Notes under the pieces: generated by a model
Database searches by the model: none
The model's input: the letters and a program-made list of their open reading frames with translations, nothing else
Told to the model about the DNA's origin: nothing
Source: Photobacterium angustum
Lineage (GTDB): Bacteria; Pseudomonadota; Gammaproteobacteria; Enterobacterales; Vibrionaceae
Direction: 5' to 3'
DNA: 64,000 bases
Assembly: GCF_003026365.1 (NCBI RefSeq)
Contig: NZ_PYOM01000003.1
Coordinates: forward strand, 268,446 to 332,445
Part shown: positions 8,812 through 17,776 of the stretch, in pieces
Numbering within the stretch: the first letter of the stretch is position 1
Layout of the letters: every line of letters starts with the position of its first letter
Made by a program: the position numbers and the translations under genes

Positions 8812-9947
8812 TGTTTGATTATGAAAGCTTACGACTAATTTGGTGGATACTAATCGGTATGCTTTGCATCGGTTTTGCAATTACTGATGGCTTCGATATG
8901 GGTGTAGGTATCCTATCTCATATTATTGGTAAAACAGATAACGAACGTCGAGTAATGATCAATTCTATCGCACCTCACTGGGATGGTAACCAAGTATGGC
9001 TAATCACTATAGGTGGTACTTTGTTTGCGGCATGGCCTTTAGTTTATGGGACTGTGTTATCTGGCTTCTATGTCGCAATAATTTTAACGCTAGCTGCACT
9101 TTGGCTTCGTCCTCTTGGCTTCGATTACCGTTCAAAGTTGACAGCTCCACAATGGCGTAGTCTTTGGGATAAAGCAATCTTCGTAGGTAGCTTTGTACCA
9201 CCTGTGATCTTCGGTGTTTCGTTCGGTAACCTAATGCAAGGTGTTCCATTTGAGCTAAACGAGTTCTTGATCCCAACTTATAAGGGTTCATTCTTTGGTC
9301 TGCTAAATCCATTCGCATTATTATGTGGTGTGGTTAGCTTACTGATGATCGTGACACAAGGTGCGACATTCCTACAAATGAAAACAACAGATGCCATTCA
9401 TGAGCGTTCTCGTAAGGTTGCTGCAGGCTCTGCAATACTAATGGTTGCTGTATTTGTTATTGCTGGCTTTGTATCTCAAAGCATCAATGGTTATGTGATT
9501 ACATCTGAAATCATTAAAAATGCACCTTCAGATCCAACAACAAAAGATGTAATGCGTCAGACAGGTGCATTGTTTATTAACTATGCGAACTACCCAGCAC
9601 TATGGATTGCACCAATTCTTGCTGTGGTGATGCCGTTACTGACAGCGCTTTGTTCACGTGCCAACCGTGCTGGTTTTGCTTTCTTATTCTCAAGTCTAAC
9701 TATGGTAGGTGTTATCTTAACGTTTGGTTTTGCAACATTCCCATTTATTATGCCTTCAAGTCTAGATCCGAACATCAGTTTTACCATTTGGGATGCAACA
9801 TCATCTAAGCTGACACTTAAGATCATGACTATAGTAGCATTCATTATGGTTCCAATTATATTAGCTTACACCTCATGGTGTTACTATAAAATGTTTGGTA
9901 GCCTCGACTCTAAATTTATAGAAAAAAATAGTACATCACTTTATTAG
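8811..9947 (+). CDS. cydB: cytochrome bd quinol oxidase subunit II
   Basis: This 378-residue multi-helix protein has the CydB opening FDYESLRLIWWILIGMLCIG, the segment ITDGFDMGVG and PHWDGNQVWLITIGG, all conserved in CydB. It pairs with CydA to form the core heterodimer in the inner membrane. Its length equals the E. coli protein. The ATG overlaps the cydA stop by one base, and cydX starts 11 bases after its stop. The codon choice is less AT-biased than that of the two upstream membrane genes. Confidence 0.96.
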   Translation: MFDYESLRLIWWILIGMLCIGFAITDGFDMGVGILSHIIGKTDNERRVMINSIAPHWDGNQVWLITIGGTLFAAWPLVYGTVLSGFYVAIILTLAALWLRPLGFDYRSKLTAPQWRSLWDKAIFVGSFVPPVIFGVSFGNLMQGVPFELNEFLIPTYKGSFFGLLNPFALLCGVVSLLMIVTQGATFLQMKTTDAIHERSRKVAAGSAILMVAVFVIAGFVSQSINGYVITSEIIKNAPSDPTTKDVMRQTGALFINYANYPALWIAPILAVVMPLLTALCSRANRAGFAFLFSSLTMVGVILTFGFATFPFIMPSSLDPNISFTIWDATSSKLTLKIMTIVAFIMVPIILAYTSWCYYKMFGSLDSKFIEKNSTSLY

Positions 9948-9958
9948 GAATATAAATT

Positions 9959-10042
9959 ATGTGGTTCATCGCTTGGTTTATAGGTATTTTACTTGCCTGT
10001 ATGTTCAGTATTATCTGCGTGTTATTATCTGAAAATACTTAG
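9959..10042 (+). CDS. cydX: cytochrome bd small subunit CydX
   Basis: This 27-residue protein begins MWFIAWFIGILLACMFS, matching the E. coli CydX N-terminus MWYFAWILGTLLAC. It is a single membrane helix that stabilises the haem site of cytochrome bd. TAGGAA lies 8 bases upstream of the ATG and only 11 bases separate it from cydB, so it is the last gene of the cyd operon. It is easily missed because of its size. Confidence 0.93.
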   Translation: MWFIAWFIGILLACMFSIICVLLSENT

Positions 10043-10088
10043 TAATATTAAAACAGCTACGTTTTAATAGTCTTTAATTATTTTTTAG

Positions 10089-10121
10089 AGCGCCTATATC
10101 ATAGATTATTGAATAGGCGCT
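10089..10121. terminator. hairpin downstream of cydX
   Basis: AGCGCCTAT and ATAGGCGCT form a perfect 9-bp stem with a 15-base loop, 46 bases after cydX. No T-run follows on the plus strand, so it is a weak intrinsic terminator or an mRNA 3'-end stabiliser. Confidence 0.45.
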
Positions 10122-10617
10122 ATATCAATATGAAGAGAACTAAAGTATAGTTATTTAAAATAATAAGATTGATCTTTAATATTAAATCACTAATAAAATA
10201 TATTAATAACTTATAACTATATAAATCATTCCCATAAAAATCACTTAATAAAAAATTTAAAATACTCCCCTACCTCATTAACATTATAAACATCTATTAT
10301 ATAACTTTGTATTATAATATCTTTGTTATTTATTAACATTATTTAACTATTAATTTTTTATATTTATAGACCTCCTTATGAATGCCAAATATTACCTCCA
10401 TCAAAAATGAAAATTAAAAATTCAAAAATATTAACAGCCTAACACAGTGAATAAATTATATATAAAAAAAGACCATATTTTCATCTTCATAACAAAGATA
10501 TTTATTGACTAAGCCAAGTATTATTTTTATAAGTGTATTGATAAGCGATATCATTTCGTTTTGTCCATATATTAAAATTAAACTTACATCTATAAGTACT
10601 TACTTGGAGAGTAAATA
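10122..10617. other. feoB upstream region without feoA
   Basis: No ORF resembling FeoA (about 75 residues) is found on either strand between cydX and feoB, although feoA normally precedes feoB. The region is AT-rich non-coding DNA and contains a Fur-box-like site. Confidence 0.6.
10539..10553. promoter_or_regulatory. Fur-box-like palindrome upstream of feoB
   Basis: TGATAAGCGATATCA matches the 7-1-7 Fur consensus TGATAATnATTATCA at 11 of 14 fixed positions, 64 bases upstream of the feoB start. Repression of feo by Fur-Fe2+ is well established, so the position is right. Confidence 0.55.
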
Positions 10618-12951
10618 ATGGCAAACACGATTGCCTTACTAGGTAACCCTAACTGTGGAAAAACAACACTGTTTAATGCCTTAACTGGCGCAAGACAACG
10701 CACAGGCAACTGGGCTGGAGTTACTGTAGATAAAAAAGAAGGCAACTATTCTTACCATAATAAGAATATAAATATTGTAGATTTGCCTGGTATTTATTCT
10801 ATGTCTTCATCCGATGAGCAAGGTTCACTCGATGAGCGCATCGCTTGTGAATATATTCTCTCTGATGAGGCGGATCTTGTCGTTAATATTATCGACGCAG
10901 CCAACATTGAGAGAAATTTATATTTAACATTACAACTGCTTGAAATGAAAATCCCATGCATTATTGTACTTAACATGTTAGATATTGCTAAACAAAAAAA
11001 TATAAATATCGATGCGAAAAAGTTGGAATCTGAACTCGGTTGCCCTGTTGTTTCATTAGTTGCAAATAAATCTAAAGGACTCGATGATTTAAAGTCCTCA
11101 ATTGAAAAACATTTACAAAAAAAATCACTGCCACGTTTATTTACTCAATTTCCACCCGAATTAGACCATACCATTTCTCAACTTTCTGACGTATTCCAAG
11201 ATCAAATAATCGTTAGCAATAGAAAAAAGTGGCTTGCTATACGTTTGCTTGAATCAGATTCATCTGCCAACAAATATATAAACGGTACAGATATCGCCTC
11301 ATTTGTCTCTCAATTACAAGCCGATTTTTCAAATACACATAATGAAAATATTGATTTATTAATTGCTGATGCGCGCTACCAAACAGTTGCCGAGATCATT
11401 CATCATTGCATCTCAAGTTACCATGCAGGACAGCATAATCTGACTCAATGGATAGATAAGGTTGTGCTTAACCGTTATTTGGGGATTCCGATTTTCCTCA
11501 TCGTGATGTATTTAATGTTTTGGCTATCAATAAATATTGGTGGTGGGCTTCAACCTATTTTTGATGAAGGCTCTGCAGCAATATTCATTAATGGCACCGC
11601 ATGGTTATGTTCATCACTCGGTTTTCCTAGTTGGCTAACTGCAATTTTATCGCAAGGGCTTGGTGGCGGTATAAATACCGTTATGCCCTTTATTCCTCAA
11701 ATTGGTTTGATGTTCCTTTATCTATCAATATTAGAAGATAGCGGTTATATGGCGCGAGCAGCGTTTGTTATTGATCGCTTTATGTCTACGATTGGATTGC
11801 CAGGAAAATCCTTTGTTCCACTTATTGTAGGGTTTGGTTGCAACATCCCCTCCATAATGGCTTCGCGTACCCTAGATACGCCAAGAGATCGTATCTTAAC
11901 GTCCATGATGGCACCCTTTATGTCATGTGGCGCAAGATTAGCGATTTTCGGCGTTTTCTCAGCAGCTTTCTTCCATGGTATGGGCAGTTTTATTGTTTTT
12001 TCGCTTTACTTGCTAGGTATTTTTGTCGCTGTCATTACTGGTTTTGTGCTGAAAAAAACCTTATTAACGGGTGAAGCATCACCTTATATTATGGAGTTAC
12101 CAACTTACCACCTTCCAAGCGTTAAAACGACGCTTATCCACAGTTGGAGTCGCTTACGTGGATTTTTAGTCAAAGCGTGTAAGATCATCATTCCGATTTG
12201 TATGCTCGTAATGGCATTGAATAGCGTAAATTTTGAAGGACAAGTTATTGAAAACAATAACCAACAAAATTCAGCCTTATCAGAAATTGGTCGTTGGGTA
12301 ACACCTGTATTATCTCCACTTGGTGTGAATGAGCAAAATTGGCCAGCCAGTGTGGGATTATTAACGGGCTTTTTAGCAAAAGAAGTGGTTGTCGGCACTT
12401 TAAATACCCTATACAGCGCAGAATTAAGTGACAATCAAGCCGCTGCAGATGATGGGCAATCTTTCCATCTACTGTCAGAGTTAAAAGTGGCATGGCAAGA
12501 CACCATTGATGGTGTTGCCGATAGTTTTTCTTTATCAACACTTAAAAACCCGATAAAAGCCAGTGAAGCCGATGGCTCTATGGGAACAACCGCAATGGGT
12601 CAAATGCACAAAGAATTTGGTTCAATGGCAGGAGCCTATGCTTACTTAATCTTTGTTTTACTCTACGTGCCTTGCGTTTCAACTATTGGTGTTATCGCCA
12701 AAGAAATTGGTCGAAATTGGGCTTGGTTATCGACTGCATGGGGAGTGGTTGTCGCCTATGCGCTTTCAATCGCCTTCTATCAAACCGCGACTTTCAAAGC
12801 ACATCCATTAGAGAGCCTGCTTTGGTTGTTTTTCGCTTTTAGTATCGTCACTGCATTTATTATAGGGATTAAGCGCTTATGCAATAAAGTCGATTGGCAA
12901 ATGTCGATACCAGACTCACCAGCGACACATAACTGCGGAGGATGCCATTAA
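10618..12951 (+). CDS. feoB: ferrous iron transporter FeoB
   Basis: This 777-residue protein imports Fe2+ across the inner membrane. The N-terminal G domain has GNPNCGKTT (residues 8-16), DLPGIYS (G3) and NMLD (G4); a GDI-like helical segment follows and then a membrane half with two Gate repeats from about residue 275. Motifs such as GFGCNIPSIMASRTL and MSCGARLAIFGVF are typical of the Gate regions. The C-terminus ends NCGGCH, a possible metal-binding tail. GGAGAG precedes the ATG at suitable distance. The length matches E. coli FeoB. feoC follows immediately; feoA is missing from the locus. Confidence 0.97.
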   Translation: MANTIALLGNPNCGKTTLFNALTGARQRTGNWAGVTVDKKEGNYSYHNKNINIVDLPGIYSMSSSDEQGSLDERIACEYILSDEADLVVNIIDAANIERNLYLTLQLLEMKIPCIIVLNMLDIAKQKNINIDAKKLESELGCPVVSLVANKSKGLDDLKSSIEKHLQKKSLPRLFTQFPPELDHTISQLSDVFQDQIIVSNRKKWLAIRLLESDSSANKYINGTDIASFVSQLQADFSNTHNENIDLLIADARYQTVAEIIHHCISSYHAGQHNLTQWIDKVVLNRYLGIPIFLIVMYLMFWLSINIGGGLQPIFDEGSAAIFINGTAWLCSSLGFPSWLTAILSQGLGGGINTVMPFIPQIGLMFLYLSILEDSGYMARAAFVIDRFMSTIGLPGKSFVPLIVGFGCNIPSIMASRTLDTPRDRILTSMMAPFMSCGARLAIFGVFSAAFFHGMGSFIVFSLYLLGIFVAVITGFVLKKTLLTGEASPYIMELPTYHLPSVKTTLIHSWSRLRGFLVKACKIIIPICMLVMALNSVNFEGQVIENNNQQNSALSEIGRWVTPVLSPLGVNEQNWPASVGLLTGFLAKEVVVGTLNTLYSAELSDNQAAADDGQSFHLLSELKVAWQDTIDGVADSFSLSTLKNPIKASEADGSMGTTAMGQMHKEFGSMAGAYAYLIFVLLYVPCVSTIGVIAKEIGRNWAWLSTAWGVVVAYALSIAFYQTATFKAHPLESLLWLFFAFSIVTAFIIGIKRLCNKVDWQMSIPDSPATHNCGGCH

Positions 12952-13208
12952 TGATATCGCTAATTACAGTAAGAAATACGGTACGTGATGCAAAAGTAAT
13001 TTCCTTTAGTCAACTTACTCAGTATTTGAAGTGTGAGCCAAGATGGTTAACCGCATTATTAGACGAATTAATTTTACGTGGAAAAGTTGAGAAATGTGAT
13101 TCATCACCTTCTTTAGCTTGCGGGAAACATTGCCAAAATTGCCAAACGCAGACAACAGATCCTGTGTATAAATGGTGTGAAAATAAAATCGCTATTTCGC
13201 TATGCTAA
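12951..13208 (+). CDS. feoC: FeoC-like winged-helix protein
   Basis: The 85-residue product begins MISLITVRNTVRDAKVISFSQL, as in FeoC (E. coli MASLIQVRDLLALRG). A short winged-helix domain is followed by a cysteine-rich tail with ACGKHCQNC and a final Cys, a possible Fe-S or metal site. FeoC protects FeoB from proteolysis or modulates it in enterobacteria. I prefer the ATG at 12951, overlapping the feoB stop (TAATG), over the in-frame ATG at 12942. A strong terminator follows. Confidence 0.8.
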   Translation: MISLITVRNTVRDAKVISFSQLTQYLKCEPRWLTALLDELILRGKVEKCDSSPSLACGKHCQNCQTQTTDPVYKWCENKIAISLC

Positions 13209-13224
13209 TAGCTAAACCATAATG

Positions 13225-13254
13225 AAAAAAGACCACATATGCGTGGTCTTTTTT
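13225..13254. terminator. bidirectional terminator after feoC
   Basis: A-run, GACCACATATGCGTGGTC hairpin and T-run make a strong intrinsic terminator for feoBC. The A-run on the other side lets it also stop the minus-strand zinc operon. Confidence 0.85.
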
Positions 13255-13313
13255 CATGTCTTATAAACACTTAGCGTATTAGGTAGAGCCTAAATACTTG
13301 AAACATTTTTGAT

Positions 13314-13532
13314 TCACTTAAGCTCATTTTTTGCTTGCTCAAACCATTGCAGTGTTTTCTGCCTTTGTGATTCGCCATACAACTGAACGAATTTTTTCGT
13401 CATGTAATCTTTAGAAGAGTTAAGAGCAGCAATACGCTCTTCAACATACGATAAAGTTAAAGGTTGCTGGCAAATAACAGTAATGCAGTGATGCCACTCT
13501 TGATAAGTTTGCGGAATGATCGCTGTGTTCAT
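13314..13532 (-). CDS. small protein of unknown function in the low-zinc operon
   Basis: This 72-residue protein begins MNTAIIPQTYQEWHHCITV, has charged helical character after residue 25 and ends WFEQAKNELK. No family is recognised. It starts 32 bases after the dksA2 stop on the same strand with no terminator between, so it is probably the last gene of the low-zinc operon. One Cys (C17) and two adjacent His (H14, H15) form the only conspicuous potential metal ligands; a zinc-related role is only inferred from context. Confidence 0.65.
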   Translation of the reverse strand: MNTAIIPQTYQEWHHCITVICQQPLTLSYVEERIAALNSSKDYMTKKFVQLYGESQRQKTLQWFEQAKNELK

Positions 13533-13564
13533 AAAAGCCTACCTAGTGATAATAAAAAATAGGA

Positions 13565-13999
13565 TCAATCTTTGTATTGGATTTCTTTCATTTCCATCAA
13601 AGATTTTACGTCGGCACTGTACTCTGCGGTCGGTCTTATCAGTAACCGAGGAATACCTATTGGCTCACCGGACTCTAAGCAATAACCGTAATTACCTAAA
13701 CGAATTCGCTCTAACGCCAATTTTATTTTGGGCAAAAGTTTTTGTTCACGTTCAACAATTCTTAAAGCAATACCTGATTGCTCTTCTAATGTTGCACGAT
13801 CACTGACATCACTCAAATCACTCGCATCTGCCGTATGCCCCATCTCCTCTCTCGCGGCTTGAATGTGATGAGATGTCGACTCATAAAGATCAATCAATCT
13901 TTGTTTAAAAAACGCTAATTGAGAATCATCCATGTAATTGTCTTCAGGCTCTTGCAATATTTGCTCTTCAGTTAGCACTCTAATTTCAGTGTTGTTCAT
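13565..13999 (-). CDS. dksA2: zinc-independent DksA paralogue (DksA2 type)
   Basis: This 144-residue DksA/TraR-family protein binds in the RNA polymerase secondary channel and works with ppGpp. The coiled-coil tip keeps two acidic residues (D64 and D67 in DVSDRAT). The four-cysteine zinc finger of DksA is reduced to one Cys (C107, in YGYCLESGEP), with Ser, Tyr or other residues at the remaining sites, as in the zinc-independent DksA2 of Pseudomonas aeruginosa made under zinc starvation. The start overlaps the COG0523 gene stop (ATGA). Its place downstream of a Zur-box-like palindrome supports the same role: replacing zinc-containing DksA when zinc is scarce. Confidence 0.88.
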   Translation of the reverse strand: MNNTEIRVLTEEQILQEPEDNYMDDSQLAFFKQRLIDLYESTSHHIQAAREEMGHTADASDLSDVSDRATLEEQSGIALRIVEREQKLLPKIKLALERIRLGNYGYCLESGEPIGIPRLLIRPTAEYSADVKSLMEMKEIQYKD

Positions 14000-15033
14000 G
14001 TTATTTCACTCATGTTATTAACAATCAAACAGCCTAAAAGCTTGCCTTCCAATTCATCATCTAATGTATCTGCGATAATTTCGACACGGCTTTCAGCACA
14101 CTCATCAAGCTCAACTTCTGTGATTCCATCTGCCGTTTTGTTATAACCAAAGATCCCATCAGAAGTGATAAACACGGCCTTCATTCGCTCAACATTCAAT
14201 GTTTGAAAGAGCTGATGTAATGATTGACGTTCAAAGACTTTTTCAGATGCAAAACGCCAGCCAATACTTTTGAAACCTTCACCTTGGTTAGTGGCTTTTA
14301 TCACGCCACTTTCAGGTATCAGTTCTTCCGATAGTGCTTCTTCAGATACACTTGTTTGCCTATCACGATGGAGATAAGAAGGCGGTAATACTTCTATAAG
14401 TGTTTCACCATCAAACTCATTAAATGGGATCACACCATGTTTAGCAAAAATCACTTTCGTTTTTAGGCTAGCAACTTGCGCGACAAAAGCTTTCAACTTT
14501 TCTTTATCCTCAGCTTGATAAAGATCTGTCTTATTTCCTACCACCGTATCGGCAATCGCAATCTGTTGTCTAAATGTGTCATGTGAGGTGTAGCGAGGAT
14601 CGGATAACTTTCTTGCATCCACTAATGTGATATTTTTCTGTAACGATAGGACATCACGATAATATTCAGTAGAAAGCACTTGCATCACTTCTTTAGGATG
14701 ACCAAGCCCTGTGGGTTCGATGATCAAGCGATCAGGCTTTGCTTCTGAAAGTAATTGATTAAGCGCAATCTGCATTGGTAAACCAGCGGTACAACACATA
14801 CAGCCGCCGGGTACTTCCTTAATAAAAATCTGTTGCTCGTTACCGCTTTGACCATGCAGTAAACTGCCATCAACTCCAATTTCACCAAACTCATTAACCA
14901 GCACAGCCCAACGTTCGTTATCAGGTTTGCTTTTCATTAAGTGAAGAATAGCTGAGGTTTTCCCGACCCCAAGAAACCCAGTAATAATGTTGGTTGGCAC
15001 TCCTAAAATTGGCGATGAGACCTTAAAGCTCAT
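13996..15033 (-). CDS. COG0523 GTPase, probable zinc metallochaperone (ZigA/ZagA/YciC type)
   Basis: This 345-residue G3E GTPase has Walker A GFLGVGKT (residues 19-26) and the metal-binding CxCC motif (GGCMCC, C78, C80, C81), with a CobW C-terminal domain. The open frame extends 16 codons upstream, but ATG at 15033 is preferred because GGAGG lies 8 bases before it, inside the end of the carbonic anhydrase gene. COG0523 proteins in Zur regulons deliver zinc to essential enzymes during starvation. Overlap with both neighbours indicates tight coupling. Other COG0523 branches serve nickel or cobalt, so the metal is inferred from the operon. Confidence 0.88.
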   Translation of the reverse strand: MSFKVSSPILGVPTNIITGFLGVGKTSAILHLMKSKPDNERWAVLVNEFGEIGVDGSLLHGQSGNEQQIFIKEVPGGCMCCTAGLPMQIALNQLLSEAKPDRLIIEPTGLGHPKEVMQVLSTEYYRDVLSLQKNITLVDARKLSDPRYTSHDTFRQQIAIADTVVGNKTDLYQAEDKEKLKAFVAQVASLKTKVIFAKHGVIPFNEFDGETLIEVLPPSYLHRDRQTSVSEEALSEELIPESGVIKATNQGEGFKSIGWRFASEKVFERQSLHQLFQTLNVERMKAVFITSDGIFGYNKTADGITEVELDECAESRVEIIADTLDDELEGKLLGCLIVNNMSEIT

Positions 15034-15583
15034 TAGCAATCCTCCTGTATCCCTGAACCAGTTCATGGTTAGCAGATACAACCGATTCAGAAAAAGCGGA
15101 ATATTCAGGTGGGACTTTCGAAATACTATTTAAGTCAAAACCTGCACCAATATTGGTCATTGGCGGCACGTGAAATTTTTCAGGCAGATCTAATCCATCT
15201 ACAACGCAGTTATGACGGATCACACACCCTTTACCAATAACGGCATTAAATACCACTGAGTTGAAACCAATAAACACATCATCACTCACCTCACACGGCC
15301 CATGAATGATTGACCGGTGAGCAATAGAAGAACGTTCACCAATAGTAACTGCAGCCCCCGCTTTTGAGTGAATAACTACACCGTCTTGAATATTAGTATC
15401 GCGTTTAATCACAATTGCATCCATTTCACCCAGTTCATTCACTTCATCTGCACGTATTACGGCATAAGGCCCAATGAATACGTTATCTTCTACAATCACT
15501 TTGCCACAAATAATTGCAGTAGGATCAATAAACGCAGTTTCAGAAATAGTAGGCATGTGTCCAGTTGGATTTTTTCTAAGCAT
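15023..15583 (-). CDS. gamma-carbonic anhydrase family protein (low-zinc paralogue)
   Basis: The 186-residue protein is a left-handed beta-helix with hexapeptide repeats from about residue 15 to 140. The three histidine metal ligands of gamma-carbonic anhydrases are present: H72 (VIHSKAG), H89 and H94 (IAHRSIIHG). Members of this family use zinc, iron or cobalt, and Zur-controlled paralogues are known in gammaproteobacteria, presumably to stand in for zinc-dependent carbonic anhydrase. It is the first gene of the operon. The 32-bp palindrome lies about 117 bases upstream of its ATG. It could also be a YrdA/CaiE-like protein without carbonic anhydrase activity. Confidence 0.82.
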   Translation of the reverse strand: MLRKNPTGHMPTISETAFIDPTAIICGKVIVEDNVFIGPYAVIRADEVNELGEMDAIVIKRDTNIQDGVVIHSKAGAAVTIGERSSIAHRSIIHGPCEVSDDVFIGFNSVVFNAVIGKGCVIRHNCVVDGLDLPEKFHVPPMTNIGAGFDLNSISKVPPEYSAFSESVVSANHELVQGYRRIANEL

Positions 15584-15699
15584 TTATATTCTCTTTATTA
15601 TTCATTCGCTATACAACACAAAACCTTTGGTTCCATCATCTATAAAAGATCCCAATAACAAGGTTGTAAAGTATTGATATAAAAATAAACCAAATAGCA

Positions 15700-15731
15700 A
15701 TTTATTGTTATGTTATAACATAACAATAAAT
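15700..15731. promoter_or_regulatory. Zur box: 32-bp perfect palindrome
   Basis: Every base of this 32-base stretch pairs in the inverted repeat; its core GTTATGTTATAACATAAC is the Zur operator pattern of gammaproteobacteria. It lies about 117 bases upstream of the carbonic anhydrase gene and about 200 bases from divergent yagU. Zur bound to zinc should repress the operon. Confidence 0.85.
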
Positions 15732-15932
15732 GATGATCTATTTTTATATGTATAATGAATAAATCAGACGAATAAAAACCTTACTTTCATATATGATTTT
15801 TATCATATCGAAGCTATATTCCTTTCGGCTCCATACAATAAAAGCCTTTACATGTGTATTTTTGTTAAGTTTGTGTTCAAAGTTTGTAGATAGAATTGCC
15901 TCCCCCCATTTCAACATTAAAAATGATTTACA

Positions 15933-16484
15933 ATGATATTCAACAAACAAAATAACATTATCTTGTTCTATGCTACTTTGGTTGGCGGTTTTATAAGCTC
16001 CTTAATAAAATCAGGAACGGAAGCCAACATGCCTCCAAGGGTTGCTGGTGAAATGTCACCTCCAGCTCTAAACATTGATGCTTGGCTTGGGTGGTTAGGT
16101 ATTAACTCTCACTCACTTGACTACGTATACCAAGGAATCACTATTCCGGGGGCTGTAATGCTCTACCATTGGCTATTTAGTTTTATTTTTGCTTTTGTTT
16201 ATGTTTATTTATCAGCCATAACTCCAAAAATTAGACTTTGGTACGGTGCTGCTTACGGTATTGTTATTACTCTAGTAATGCACGGCTTCCTTATACCAGC
16301 TCTTGGCTTTAGACACCCAGCTTATTTAAATGGGCAAACTGGTTGGTTATGGAATCTAAATGGTTATGAATTTTGGAGTGAGTTAATCGGACATATTTGT
16401 TGGTCTTTTTCGATTGAAATTAGTTTAATAGCAGTATTAGCAATTCTATCTAAACCAATAACAGGTGTCTGGGCGAAAAAATAA
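15933..16484 (+). CDS. yagU: YagU family inner-membrane protein (DUF1440)
   Basis: This 183-residue protein has about four membrane helices. The opening FYATLVGGFISSLIKSGTEANMPPR matches E. coli YagU (FVKWGAEVPLPPR), and the ending GHICWSFSIEI corresponds to GHLVWFWSIEI. YagU contributes to acid resistance in E. coli; its mechanism is unknown. The gene stands alone with its own terminator. No strong ribosome site precedes the ATG, so the start is less certain. The Zur-type palindrome lies upstream between it and the low-zinc operon but is too far away to be clearly linked. Confidence 0.85.
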   Translation: MIFNKQNNIILFYATLVGGFISSLIKSGTEANMPPRVAGEMSPPALNIDAWLGWLGINSHSLDYVYQGITIPGAVMLYHWLFSFIFAFVYVYLSAITPKIRLWYGAAYGIVITLVMHGFLIPALGFRHPAYLNGQTGWLWNLNGYEFWSELIGHICWSFSIEISLIAVLAILSKPITGVWAKK

Positions 16485-16568
16485 TTCTTCTTGAAGGATT
16501 AGAATACATTTCATCAACAATATTTATAAATCACCTCTTCACCTTAGTTAGTTTATGAGTTCAAGATA

Positions 16569-16604
16569 AACGAGATGGCTAGATAAAAGCTATCTCGTTT
16601 TTCT
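16569..16604 (+). terminator. terminator after yagU
   Basis: AACGAGATGGCT pairs with AGCTATCTCGTT (12 bp with one G-U) around a 7-base loop, followed by TTTTCTC. Confidence 0.75.
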
Positions 16605-16980
16605 CTTAAACGTAAGCTATAAGTAATCATCAAAGGTTACGATACTGATCAATTCAAATCCCTTAGTATTTCTAAAGCATAATTCCCACAAGATATTCTT
16701 TTTTATAACTCTCATCTTTTCCCACTCATAACCACACGATCGCAAATTGAATAATTATCCAATTAGGATTCTTCTTAACAAACACTCCACTTAGGTAATT
16801 GTTAATATGCTATTACAGCATTTACCCCACCTACATTTAAACGTTAACTCACGGTTTTAATTAGAATATAAAACCACCAAAAGACTAAAAATTAAACAAT
16901 AAATTAACAAATTAAATTATTTTTAATTTTTTATTGCATAGAATTCCAACTTAAGTAATATAAACCACAAGTGATAACAA
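16605..16980. other. art promoter region
   Basis: Non-coding, AT-rich DNA upstream of artP. Besides the ARG-box-like site at 16746-16763, a weaker partial match lies near 16933-16950 (TTGCATAGAATTCCAA). No ORF is visible. Confidence 0.5.
16746..16763. promoter_or_regulatory. ARG-box-like operator upstream of artP
   Basis: ATTGAATAATTATCCAAT matches the core TGAATWWWWATTCA at 13 of 14 positions. ArgR represses art genes in E. coli. The site is 220 bases upstream of artP, and a clear second box three bases away is lacking. Confidence 0.45.
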
Positions 16981-17724
16981 ATGCAGAATAAGCGCATGGG
17001 CATTCAAGTAAAAAACATTGATAAATTCTATGGTAAGCATCAGGTTTTACATGATGTAACCTTCGAATGTAATAAAGGTGAAACGCTGGTTTTACTTGGC
17101 CCAAGCGGTGCAGGTAAAAGCTCTTTACTACGGGTATTAAACCTATTGGAAGATGCCTCTGCTGGCGAGCTGAGTATTGCAGAAAATTATTTTGATTTTA
17201 AAAAAACAATCGTTGAAAAAGATGGTTTAAAACTACGTCGTAAAGTTGGCATGGTATTCCAACAATACAATTTGTGGCCCCACAAAACAGTGTTGGAAAA
17301 TTTAATAGAAGCACCAGTAAAAGTGCTCGGTATCGATAAAGCTCAAGCGAAAAAAGAAGCGCTAGAGCATTTATCAAAATTACAGTTAGCAGATAAAGCC
17401 GATGCATGGCCTTTGCAACTGTCTGGCGGTCAACAACAGCGTGTAGCAATTGCACGTGCGTTGATGATGAAGCCTGAAGTGTTGTTATTTGATGAGCCTA
17501 CTGCGGCGCTTGATCCTGAGATCACAAGCCAAATTGTACAGATCATCAAAACATTAAGCGGCACAGGCATTACCCAAGTAGTGGTTACCCACGAAGTGGA
17601 TTTTGCAAAAAAAATCGCCAGTCATGTGCTTTACATGGAAAACGGCAAAATTATTGAACACGGCAGTAACGAGGCGTTTAGTCACCCTAAAACCTCACAA
17701 TTTGCTGATTATTTAAAACATTAA
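16981..17724 (+). CDS. artP: arginine ABC transporter ATP-binding protein
   Basis: The 247-residue ATPase has Walker [10 protein letters not shown], the Q-loop segment [11 protein letters not shown], signature [15 protein letters not shown] and Walker [15 protein letters not shown]. Long stretches match E. coli ArtP closely, including [20 protein letters not shown]. An in-frame ATG at 16996 gives a start closer to E. coli ArtP (MGIQVKNID versus MSIQLNGIN). It is the first gene of artPIQM, an importer of arginine and probably other cationic amino acids. Confidence 0.93.
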   Translation: MQNKRMGIQVKNIDKFYGKHQVLHDVTFECNKGETLVLLGPSGAGKSSLLRVLNLLEDASAGELSIAENYFDFKKTIVEKDGLKLRRKVGMVFQQYNLWPHKTVLENLIEAPVKVLGIDKAQAKKEALEHLSKLQLADKADAWPLQLSGGQQQRVAIARALMMKPEVLLFDEPTAALDPEITSQIVQIIKTLSGTGITQVVVTHEVDFAKKIASHVLYMENGKIIEHGSNEAFSHPKTSQFADYLKH

Positions 17725-17776
17725 CGAATTATATCTCCCATATATATTCGTTCGTAAAGACGCATGGAGTATCGCG

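Noticed and set aside
15744..15950. 68-codon minus-strand ORF between the carbonic anhydrase gene and yagU
   Set aside because: No ribosome site or family resemblance, AT-driven open frame overlapping the start of yagU; treated as chance.
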